A stretch of 55,908 nt of DNA from Oscillospiraceae bacterium (GTDB lineage Bacteria > Bacillota > Clostridia > Oscillospirales > Oscillospiraceae), in assembly GCA_009776445.1 (NCBI GenBank), contig WRNV01000006.1:1-55908 (forward strand), read 5' to 3'. The notes under the pieces are model-generated. The model did not search any database and had not been told where the DNA came from. It was given only the letters and a program-made list of their open reading frames with translations. The number at the start of each line of letters is the position of its first letter. Positions within the stretch are counted from its first letter, which is position 1. This document shows positions 41,636 through 49,054 of this stretch, one piece after another. A program made the translations under genes and the position numbers.

Positions 41636-43192
41636 CTATTTGTTGACACCTAGCATTGAGTTCATCCACTCGCCCTGTGATTGGAGTTTCGAGAGCGCAG
41701 TTTCCATCGCCGCAAATTGTTTGTAGAGTCTATCTTCCTCTGCGTACATCTTCTCTTGCATCTTTGTCATCTGGTCATTGGTGCGTCTTATGGAGTCTTC
41801 CAAACTTTTCAGTGTGTATGGTTGGCTCTTTGTTAAGTAATCGCCCATAATGCTATTCACGCGCCAAAGTAGCCCCGTGTTTTCATCCGTGCCAGCAAAA
41901 ACTTCGGCGACCCTGTCCGGATTGTCTTCAAGCGCGGCAATAAGCTTTTTTTCGTCAAGGATTATTTGACCGCCAGTATCGTTGAAAAAGTTTCCTGTCG
42001 TCAGCCCTATTTCACTTGGCGACAGTCCCGCGCTTTTCACGCTCTCAAACAGCGCGTTGCGTAACGACGATGCTAAAGTCTGCAATCCTGTGTCGTTTTT
42101 CAATATACCTTTTTTCGCGATTGCTTCCCATTCGGCGATTTGTTTATCCGACATAACCGATTTTTCTTCGTCCGTTAGAGGTTCGTATAAGGATTCCGCG
42201 CTGGTTTTACGCTCTTTGACCAGCCCTTCTATCCTCTTTATAAGGGAATTATATGCTTCAATGAAGTTTTTTATCTTGCTTAGCGCCTCGGTCGTGTCGC
42301 GCTTAAGCGTAACTTGGATATCCTCGCTCGCATCTCCCACGTTGTTGACGGTTCCGTTGGTCGTTTTGTTCAAGGTAATTTTGATACCTCTGAAATTAAA
42401 CGTGTTCGTATCGCTTTCGACCCATTCGCCGTTAATCTGCACCCTGGCTTTTGTTCCTTCAGATTCCACCGATCCCGCCAGCCCGTCAAGCCCGAACACG
42501 CTGAAAAAGTTTCCGTCCTCCTCGCGCTGAAGGTCGCTTGCCAGTGAACCTCCAATGTTTTTGGATTCAAGCGTGAACTTATCGGAAAGACGGTCGTAAC
42601 TCATTGTCACGTTTGCGCCGCTGTTGTTTATCTTGCCCATCATACTCGATATCGTATCGTTTTCGCTCAGTTCGATCGAAGCGCCGTTTATTTTGATCGT
42701 CGCGTATCCATTTTCATCAAAATCAATCTTCCCGCCGCCGCTAAATGTGATATCTCCCAGCTTATCCGATAATTGGAACCCGCTCCCCGACGCAGAAACG
42801 CTCCCTGCCGAAGATACGTTCGCGCCTTTGGCAAGACTCTCTATTTTTCCTATAGTCAACGTCCCGGTAACAGAGTCCGTCGTCGATGATATCGTAACAG
42901 CGTCGGCGTTTTTGCCTGTGAGGCTTGCGACGGTCGAGTTATAGATACTTTTGTTCATCATTGATGAACTACCCAGTGTACTTAAAAAAGTATTTCTGAT
43001 ACCGGTAATTTGTTCCTTGACACTATTTAGTGTTTCCTGTCTCCATTGCAAAATAGTTCTTTTGCGCAATTGCGCGTCGATCCTTAATTGGTGAATCTTC
43101 ATTGTTTGCTTGATTATACTTTCGGTATCCAAACCGGAAGACAATCCCATCATCCTTGTCGGTGATGATCTGTATAATGGGTTTATTGCCAC
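41636..43192 (-). CDS. fliD: Flagellar filament cap protein FliD
   Basis: FliD caps the filament and folds incoming flagellin. The 518-residue protein has the N-terminal signature MGLSSGLDTESIIKQTMKIH and IHQLRIDAQLRKRTILQWRQ, a Ser/Gly-rich variable middle and the C-terminal coiled coil (SLEDSIRRTNDQMTKMQEKM with LYKQFAAMETALSKLQSQ). The start GTG 43192 is 8 nt after AAGGAG, better than GTG 43201. Likely sigma-28 dependent. Confidence 0.96.
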   Translation of the reverse strand: MAINPLYRSSPTRMMGLSSGLDTESIIKQTMKIHQLRIDAQLRKRTILQWRQETLNSVKEQITGIRNTFLSTLGSSSMMNKSIYNSTVASLTGKNADAVTISSTTDSVTGTLTIGKIESLAKGANVSSAGSVSASGSGFQLSDKLGDITFSGGGKIDFDENGYATIKINGASIELSENDTISSMMGKINNSGANVTMSYDRLSDKFTLESKNIGGSLASDLQREEDGNFFSVFGLDGLAGSVESEGTKARVQINGEWVESDTNTFNFRGIKITLNKTTNGTVNNVGDASEDIQVTLKRDTTEALSKIKNFIEAYNSLIKRIEGLVKERKTSAESLYEPLTDEEKSVMSDKQIAEWEAIAKKGILKNDTGLQTLASSLRNALFESVKSAGLSPSEIGLTTGNFFNDTGGQIILDEKKLIAALEDNPDRVAEVFAGTDENTGLLWRVNSIMGDYLTKSQPYTLKSLEDSIRRTNDQMTKMQEKMYAEEDRLYKQFAAMETALSKLQSQGEWMNSMLGVNK

Positions 43193-43257
43193 AACGATCA
43201 CTCCTTAACATGTATTTCCATTATTCGCGTATAGGCGATAGTGACACTCTGTAAGTA

Positions 43258-43285
43258 TTTTCGGAATTTTCTTTTACTATCTTTA
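43258..43285 (-). promoter_or_regulatory. Possible sigma-28 promoter of fliD-fliS
   Basis: Minus strand: TAAA (43285-43282), 16-nt spacer, TCCGAAAA (43265-43258). It is 66 nt before the fliD GTG. Spacing is one above consensus and the -10 matches 6 of 8. Confidence 0.4.
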
Positions 43286-43294
43286 CATCTTTGT

Positions 43295-44467
43295 TTACAA
43301 CTTTTTGTGATATCTTTTTAATATTCTGTTGAGCGCGTCAATATCCGCCGTGTTTTTGCCGGACCACACTCCAAACGCGAACTCAATTATAGCCCGCGCG
43401 CCGAGCGTAGTCCCAGCGTTCCGGCGGATCCTTTCGATAAGGCGGTTGACTATCCCTTGCGTGTTTTTCTTACGGAGTCCCACCAGCAATATAGCGAACA
43501 CTCCGTCCCCCGCATATGACGGTATATCTGTTTCACGCAAAGTCGCGGTTATGGTTTTCGAGGCTGAGCGCAACAGTTCCTCCTGCCCCGCCCTTCGCGC
43601 GCCGTCGGATTGCACTGAAATGGCTATGAAAGCCAATGTGCCGCCCAGTCTTTGCTGCCTGTACAATTCCCGTGACGCCGCCTTTCGCATTCCGACCAAG
43701 CTGAGCATATTATATTCCGGGCATAATTCGGCATAATACTCCTCCCACCGTTTTGCGGCGTCGCTTTTCAGTTTTACTTCATATCTTTCATCAAACGCGC
43801 GCGTCAATTCGCCAACGCTGTTATACCCTAGAAATACTTTCCATCCCCCGGTTTCGTATATAACGATTTTTTCAACGCTGTCCGACCGCGTTTCTCCTTT
43901 TTCTAGGTCGTCTTCCGTGACTACCACGCGGAATTTGCGCGCGCATACTGTTCTCCCGTCATTGAAGCATACAGTTGAAACCGGCATTCCGCCAAATATT
44001 CTAAACCCCCGCATCGGAAAAACCCGTGCTACCGATTCCCGCCACTCTACAAAGCTATCCAGAGTGCTGGATTTTTGATCATACGCGCTAAGGTACTCAT
44101 ATGCGTCGGAATAATCAAAAGCGCATATCGCCTTGAAATAGCTACGCAATACGGAAAAAGCCTTCCCTTCAGCTTCCTTGCCCGTTATGTGTGAATCCTC
44201 GGTGCAAGTCTGAGCGTCTGGTTTGACGTTGCTACCCGTTGGACGCGCGTTATACTGGCGCTCTCGGATTTTCACTTCACGTTTGAGCTTGTCCCGCAGG
44301 ACTGTGTAAGCGACGTTTATGCGCTTCATAAATTCCTCGGATCCCGGATCGTCGCTGACGTCGGGATGGTGTATACGGCACAGCCTTCTGTACGACGACG
44401 TGACGTCGGCTATGCCCGCGTCGATGCTGAGGCCAAGGACCCTGTAGTATTCAAGAAGGTTGCTCAT
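43295..44467 (-). CDS. J-domain protein with NTF2-like middle and degenerate GGDEF domain
   Basis: A 390-residue protein with three parts. Residues 3-68 are a J-domain with an intact HPD at 34-36 (CRIHHPDVSDD), able in principle to stimulate a DnaK ATPase. Residues about 100-225 read like an NTF2-like fold. Residues about 250-390 align by pattern with a diguanylate cyclase domain: RETDIPSYAGDGVFAILLVG takes the place of R-x-D-x-x-x-R-x-G-G-D-E-F, so the active site is lost (AGDGV at 319-323). It may bind nucleotide or partner. Start ATG 44467 overlaps the upstream gene by 17 nt; a longer start at 44506 exists. It lies immediately before fliD. Confidence 0.75.
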   Translation of the reverse strand: MSNLLEYYRVLGLSIDAGIADVTSSYRRLCRIHHPDVSDDPGSEEFMKRINVAYTVLRDKLKREVKIRERQYNARPTGSNVKPDAQTCTEDSHITGKEAEGKAFSVLRSYFKAICAFDYSDAYEYLSAYDQKSSTLDSFVEWRESVARVFPMRGFRIFGGMPVSTVCFNDGRTVCARKFRVVVTEDDLEKGETRSDSVEKIVIYETGGWKVFLGYNSVGELTRAFDERYEVKLKSDAAKRWEEYYAELCPEYNMLSLVGMRKAASRELYRQQRLGGTLAFIAISVQSDGARRAGQEELLRSASKTITATLRETDIPSYAGDGVFAILLVGLRKKNTQGIVNRLIERIRRNAGTTLGARAIIEFAFGVWSGKNTADIDALNRILKRYHKKL

Positions 44468-45569
44468 TTGCGCCAAACAATAAGCCTTGGTCGACAGGCG
44501 GGTCATGGATCCAGTACTTAACGCTGTTATTTAGGGAATTTGCGCCGTATATGCTGGTGATATGGGTATAGTTTGTAACTATCCTGCCGGCTTGGGCGAC
44601 CGTGACGCCTCGAACAGGGTCATATTCACCGTTCCGTGACGGGCAAACAATCTGTACGTGCCCCATCCCCCCGGCAGTTGTGACTGCAGGTATTCCCCTA
44701 TTTGCGCTCATTTGCGCCGTTTCGGCATCAACTTCCCGCCATCCGTAAGTTGCGCCATGTTCGTTTAACCATTGATCCATGGCCACCGCTCCCATTGATT
44801 TTGCGCCCTTGATATCGGGATAATCGCGTGGCTGGCCCGTCAGCGGATCTGTATAGAGAGGTATTTGCGCACCCATAGCGCTTGTTACGTCCGAGACAAA
44901 TATATTACAATATGTGTTTCCATTGCGGAACGGCTTGTAACGCTCCGCGTAGTCAACGTGGAATTGTTCGATCACCGCGCGGTAGCGCTCAGGGCTTCTT
45001 GATTGCAAATCGCTTGTAACCACCGGGATCGCGGGCTTCCAGTGTTCTACAGGCACTATGGCCCCTCCGGTTCCCAATAAGTTTTGAACGCCTGTGTTGA
45101 ATACGCCTTTATCTATCGTATCCAGAACGTATGGATCATATTCGGAAGACATAACATCGTTTCGCAAAGTCTCCGCGTCGCCTTGTATTTGCGTCAGCAT
45201 CGAAGCCATCAACTGCATGAGCATAGCAAACTCGCCGTCCTGGTTTGACTGCATAATCATACATAGCATCAAGATAGCCGAATGCGCGTCGTCTATCTGG
45301 CCCGAGGAGACGGCTTCCATTATCGCTTGTTCTACTTCTTGGTTTTGGATCGGAAGATACCCCGCCGATATTCCAGGTATCTCTAGCATCCCGGGTATCC
45401 CTTCACCCGCCGCGATACCCGCGTTTTTTTTCGGGTTTCCCATCGCTCCGTCCAGTATCGTCTGAAAAGCCGTCCCGGGTCGCGACGCTTCCATTGTAGC
45501 GGCTGCTTCCCTGGCGATATCAGTATATCCGGCGACGTTGATCCCTGTCGCTATATTAGTGTTTATCAT
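44451..45569 (-). CDS. Putative cysteine cell-wall hydrolase of the flagellar locus (candidate FlgJ replacement)
   Basis: A 372-residue protein without a signal peptide. The N-terminal about 210 residues are helical and Ala/Met-rich, like an export or rod-binding region. The C-terminal part carries NTYCNIFVSDVTSAMG (Cys221) and GGMGHVQIVCP (His304), the Cys/His spacing of NlpC/P60-CHAP-like amidases. It may be exported by the flagellar gate and cut peptidoglycan for the rod, a job done by FlgJ in other bacteria; no flgJ is seen here. Family assignment is by motif pattern only. It overlaps the FlhB-CC gene by 14 nt and the next by 17 nt. Confidence 0.65.
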   Translation of the reverse strand: MINTNIATGINVAGYTDIAREAAATMEASRPGTAFQTILDGAMGNPKKNAGIAAGEGIPGMLEIPGISAGYLPIQNQEVEQAIMEAVSSGQIDDAHSAILMLCMIMQSNQDGEFAMLMQLMASMLTQIQGDAETLRNDVMSSEYDPYVLDTIDKGVFNTGVQNLLGTGGAIVPVEHWKPAIPVVTSDLQSRSPERYRAVIEQFHVDYAERYKPFRNGNTYCNIFVSDVTSAMGAQIPLYTDPLTGQPRDYPDIKGAKSMGAVAMDQWLNEHGATYGWREVDAETAQMSANRGIPAVTTAGGMGHVQIVCPSRNGEYDPVRGVTVAQAGRIVTNYTHITSIYGANSLNNSVKYWIHDPPVDQGLLFGANEQPS

Positions 45570-45864
45570 TTAGCCTTATCTTCTCCCCATATTTTTGGTT
45601 GATTTCGCCAACATACGCCAAAATTTTCGCGACAGCTTCATATAGTTCGGGCGCTATTTCGTCGCCCACGCTTACCTTCGATAGCACTGATGATAGGCTT
45701 GGGTCAGCAAGTACAGGTATGCCTGATCCCTTTGCGACCTCTACGATTTTCTTGGCCAGATACCCCTCGCCGAACGCTGATAGGATTGGCACGTTGTCTT
45801 CTTCGGGGTCGTAACTGATCGCGGCAGCCCGGGTTATTATTTTATCGCTTCCATCTTCGTCCAT
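45556..45864 (-). CDS. FlhB C-terminal-domain protein (FlhX-like)
   Basis: A 102-residue stand-alone homologue of the FlhB cytoplasmic domain after the NPTH site: RAAAISYDPEEDNVPILSAF, then GYLAKKIVEVAKGSGIPVLA, ending ELYEAVAKILAYVGEI. FlhX-type proteins can substitute for the cleaved FlhB-CC in switching substrate specificity. It lacks NPTH and membrane helices. It lies between the second FliK-like gene and the putative hydrolase, so it may work with that FliK. Confidence 0.88.
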   Translation of the reverse strand: MDEDGSDKIITRAAAISYDPEEDNVPILSAFGEGYLAKKIVEVAKGSGIPVLADPSLSSVLSKVSVGDEIAPELYEAVAKILAYVGEINQKYGEKIRLNDKH

Positions 45865-45883
45865 AGCAGCTTCTCTTCCTTAT

Positions 45884-46062
45884 GGGACAACCCCCCGACC
45901 CCCTTCGCGCGCGAAGGGGGCTTAGGACGGGGAAATTGGTACGCGCTCCTTGATCACATTGCTTACATACAAAAACTTAGAGTCATCGCCAATTAGTGTG
46001 GGTTATCCTTGCCCCCTTCGCGCACGAAGGAGGTGCCGTCCGCAGACGGCGGGGGTTGCCCC
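45884..46062. mobile_element. GC-rich palindromic MITE-like element at the fliK2 stop codon
   Basis: 179 bp. Left end GGGACAACCCCCCG and right end (reverse complement) GGGGCAACCCCCG; inside each end CCTTCG(C/T)GCGCGAAGGGGGC, and further in AATTGG and CCAATT. A 3-bp flanking repeat TAT is possible. The last base of the fliK2 TAG stop belongs to the element. It is not related to the 136-bp family. Confidence 0.75.
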
Positions 46063-47819
46063 TATATAGCGAAGTCTATCATCCCTTTTCGTTCGCTCAA
46101 GTATCTATTGAGCGATATCAGCGCCGTCAGCGGCGTCGTTTCCTTCATTTTATGATTAATATCTAAATTGACCAACTTGAACCCGGCTTCTGCGAGCATT
46201 TCGTGCAACAATACGGAATTCTCGCTGAAATACTCCTTCTCCTCCTTGGCGCGGACATCCATTTGAATTGAAACATCTCTGTTCCTGAAGTTTATCAGCG
46301 CTTCCCAGTGGCCCATGTTTTCCAGTTCCAACGCCAACAATACATTGACGTTTTCCGGATCGACTCGTTTTACGTCTTTTCTCTTAAAAACATATAGTTC
46401 AGCTGTCTTTCGCATCTCCCCCATTATCACAGGAATTTGTGCGTAAGCAAACTGATCCAGGTTGCTGAAGAGCCGCGCACGATCCAGAAGGCGACGTGTT
46501 TGCTCAAGCATTGCTTGTTTTGGCAATGGGGCGCGGCGGGATATCTCTTCTTCGATGAGCGCCAACCGCGCGTATAATTCTTCTCTGGCGTTTTTGAGCC
46601 GACGCCCGCTGTCTCTATCGTCTCTTTTTATATTGATAAATAGTTTGTCTAAAAGCGCGGCGAGGTTCCCGTCATTCGCGCTTAACGTTTCTACGTTGTC
46701 TTCGGATATTCTGAGCAGCATTTCTGAAAATCTTCTAAGTATCGGCGTGGGCGTATCGCGAAACTCGGGCAGCTCAGACAGGAACTCTACGATCATCCTG
46801 CCTGTCGGCGCCGAAGCGGGTGCGTCTGGCAATGTCGGTTCGCGCTGTCCCTCCGTAATAAATTGCCGAATTGCTCCACTGTCGGGCGCAACGTTACTTT
46901 TCTCAGTGTTCCTCTCGTCTTCTATATCTAAACCTTGTGTATTTTCCAAGCTTCCCGCGTTTTTCTTTTGAATATCCGCTTCATGCCTTTGATTGCCTCT
47001 TTCCACAGCATAATCAACATGCGCGGTGTTTCCGTCAACCCTCACGAGCCAGTCCGCCAGCGGCGCCTCGGGAAATCGCGCGATCCCGACTTGATGTGTT
47101 GGCTCAATAGGCGAATAACTGTCTATAGATCCCATATCAATAAAAGAATGCGAAGCCGCATTTTCTATTTTGCGAAACGGTTGCTTATCGTTATCATCAA
47201 CATACAGGCTGCCCCAATTAGTCTGTCCCGGTTGATCCATGAGCTTAAAGAGGCGCGCAAAGATGGCATCCATCTTTTCGCCGCCTGACAAATAGGCCAA
47301 CGCTGACCTAATCAGATCCTCATCGCCTGAAAGTCCGTTTGAAGCCAAGAACGCCGCCTCGTCCAGCGTCATCGAAGGGTATCTCTCTATCAGCTCCCGC
47401 ATCGCGTGCGCTGTTTCCACATTAACGGGTATATTTAGTTCTTCAAGTTTGCTTATCAATGTCGCTAGGTTTTCATCTGCAAACGTGCCTGCTTGTCCAG
47501 ACTTCCCGTCCACGTAGTCCTGAACATATCCCGGGATTTCGCCGTTATCGATAATAGATAATGAGATAACTTCGCCTTCTTTTCCAGAAACCTCAAGCAG
47601 TATCTTTACTCCGGGCAACAGGTTTAACCCCTCGCCTAGCCTTGCCCTGACAATTTGCCCATTGTCAGTTTTCATCACGATATGGCTTTTCCCGTCTCCT
47701 GACATAACAAGCGCTTCGATCCTGTCCCCGGTTTCAAGCGAGTCCACAAACAACGCGTCCGCTTTAGCGCCGGATCGCAATCCGCCTTGCTCATGAATCA
47801 GCGCCCTATCAACCTTCAC
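46062..47819 (-). CDS. Second FliK-like protein (hook-length-control-type C-terminal domain)
   Basis: A 585-residue protein. Residues 1-110 form a beta-rich domain (GDRIEALVMSGDGKSHIVMK). The middle is low-complexity. The C-terminal about 110 residues resemble the Flg_hook domain of FliK (LALELENMGHWEALINFRNR, then LLHEMLAEAGFKLVNLDI). It is adjacent to an FlhB-CC protein, the natural partner of FliK. It could be a secondary ruler or export regulator. The start is GTG 47819 with a weak site. Its leader contains repeat copy E. Confidence 0.75.
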   Translation of the reverse strand: MKVDRALIHEQGGLRSGAKADALFVDSLETGDRIEALVMSGDGKSHIVMKTDNGQIVRARLGEGLNLLPGVKILLEVSGKEGEVISLSIIDNGEIPGYVQDYVDGKSGQAGTFADENLATLISKLEELNIPVNVETAHAMRELIERYPSMTLDEAAFLASNGLSGDEDLIRSALAYLSGGEKMDAIFARLFKLMDQPGQTNWGSLYVDDNDKQPFRKIENAASHSFIDMGSIDSYSPIEPTHQVGIARFPEAPLADWLVRVDGNTAHVDYAVERGNQRHEADIQKKNAGSLENTQGLDIEDERNTEKSNVAPDSGAIRQFITEGQREPTLPDAPASAPTGRMIVEFLSELPEFRDTPTPILRRFSEMLLRISEDNVETLSANDGNLAALLDKLFINIKRDDRDSGRRLKNAREELYARLALIEEEISRRAPLPKQAMLEQTRRLLDRARLFSNLDQFAYAQIPVIMGEMRKTAELYVFKRKDVKRVDPENVNVLLALELENMGHWEALINFRNRDVSIQMDVRAKEEKEYFSENSVLLHEMLAEAGFKLVNLDINHKMKETTPLTALISLNRYLSERKGMIDFAI

Positions 47820-47879
47820 TGTTCCCCGCCCCCGCTATGCATATTCCAGAAGATAATGAATAGGTGGAAATATTGTTTA

Positions 47880-48016
47880 CTGTTCAGAGGGTATCCAAAA
47901 ACACAGGTTGGTTACAGTCAACGCGCTGGTACAGCGGTGAAAACTTGTACTACTGGCCAAGACTTGTGCGCGGAGCCTGTAACCATTGCGAGTTTTTTGG
48001 ATACCCTCTGAACTGT
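47880..48016. repeat. Palindromic MITE-like element, copy E, with perfect 13-bp target duplication
   Basis: 137 bp, inverted relative to B-D. Ends CTGTTCAGAGGGTATCC and GGATACCCTCTGAACTGT. GAAATATTGTTTA occurs at 47867-47879 and 48020-48032, the second after 3 extra nt. It lies inside the leader between the sigma-28 promoter at 48047-48073 and fliK2. Confidence 0.92.
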
Positions 48017-48042
48017 TGCGAAATATTGTTTAATTTTCCACT

Positions 48043-48069
48043 TAATTTATCGATAGAAAATGCCGAAAC
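48043..48069 (+). promoter_or_regulatory. Sigma-28-like promoter of cheD-cheY-cheA
   Basis: TAAT at 48043-48046, exact 15-nt spacer, GCCGAAAC at 48062-48069. Start expected near 48076, about 47 nt before cheD. It overlaps a minus-strand sigma-28 promoter. Confidence 0.5.
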
Positions 48070-48073
48070 TTTA
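48047..48073 (-). promoter_or_regulatory. Sigma-28-like promoter of the fliK2-cheR operon
   Basis: Minus strand: TAAA (48073-48070), exact 15-nt spacer, ATCGATAA (48054-48047). Start expected near 48040; the leader of about 220 nt includes repeat copy E. 10 of 12 positions match TAAA-N15-GCCGATAA. Confidence 0.6.
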
Positions 48074-48122
48074 TATTAGGGCCTGCGTTCATATGAATTT
48101 TAGATTGGAAAACTGATATGAT

Positions 48123-48602
48123 ATGAGTGTAATTGTTGTTGGAATGGCGGATCTTAAGATCGCTAAGCACCCCGACATCCTGACTACTTTAGGCCTCGGT
48201 TCTTGTATAGGCATTACTCTTTACGACGCGGCTAAAGAAATCGGCGGGCTTGTTCACGTCATGCTGCCTACTTATAAAGGATTCGAAGGGCAGAATACCG
48301 CAAAATTCGCCGACTCTGGGATAATAGAACTAGTCAACCAACTGGCCCATCTCGGCGTGTCCCGCGTCTCGCTTGTAGCAAAAATCGCGGGGGGCGCGTA
48401 TATGTTTGGCATGTCTCAAAACAACGATATACTAAAAATAGGAGAACGTAACGCCGCCGCGAGCATAACGACGTTGAAACACCTCGGCATCCCGATAAAA
48501 GCCAACGATACTGGGGGTACGCATGGACGCACCATTGAGTTGTATATGGATACCGGGGCGCTGAAGATAAAGACCGTCGGGTTTGGCGTAAAATTTATAT
48601 AG
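48123..48602 (+). CDS. cheD: Chemoreceptor glutamine deamidase CheD
   Basis: CheD deamidates receptor glutamines and partners with CheC-type phosphatases. The 159-residue protein has the catalytic Cys in TLGLGSCIGITLYD, His in GGLVHVMLP and the Thr-rich NDTGGTHGRTIELY. FliY is the only CheC-domain protein seen here. The gap 47820-48122 holds repeat E and the two overlapping sigma-28 promoters. Confidence 0.96.
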   Translation: MSVIVVGMADLKIAKHPDILTTLGLGSCIGITLYDAAKEIGGLVHVMLPTYKGFEGQNTAKFADSGIIELVNQLAHLGVSRVSLVAKIAGGAYMFGMSQNNDILKIGERNAAASITTLKHLGIPIKANDTGGTHGRTIELYMDTGALKIKTVGFGVKFI

Positions 48603-48637
48603 TTACCAATTTTGTTATATATATAGGAGGAAAACTA

Positions 48638-48994
48638 ATGGCAAAGGTCTTAATCGTCGACGACGCCGCGTTTATGCGAATTTCAATTAAGAACATGTTA
48701 ACGAAAAACGGTTACGAAGTCGTTGGCGAAGCTGAAAATGGCGCGATAGGCGTGGAAATGTACAAGGAACTTCAGCCCGACATAGTCACAATGGATATAA
48801 CTATGCCGGAAATGAGCGGTTTGGACGCCCTCAAAGAAATCACAAAGCTCGACCCGCAGGCGAAGATCGTAATGGTTTCCGCAATGGGTCAAGAGGCAAT
48901 GGTGCGCGACGCCATCGTGTCAGGAGCGAAGGGGTTTATTGTCAAACCCTTTAAAGAAGATGGTATTATCGCCGCGATAAAGAAACTTGGTTAG
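48638..48994 (+). CDS. cheY: Chemotaxis response regulator CheY
   Basis: CheY-P binds FliM and FliY to control rotation. The 118-residue receiver has the acidic pair DD (8-9), phospho-Asp53 in TMDITMPEMSG and the lysine in GFIVKPFK. An AGGAGG site precedes the ATG, 35 nt after cheD. Confidence 0.97.
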   Translation: MAKVLIVDDAAFMRISIKNMLTKNGYEVVGEAENGAIGVEMYKELQPDIVTMDITMPEMSGLDALKEITKLDPQAKIVMVSAMGQEAMVRDAIVSGAKGFIVKPFKEDGIIAAIKKLG

Positions 48995-49054
48995 CTGCAT
49001 ACTCAACTTCAATAATAACTGTGACCCATAACAATTTAACGGTAGGTGAAAACA

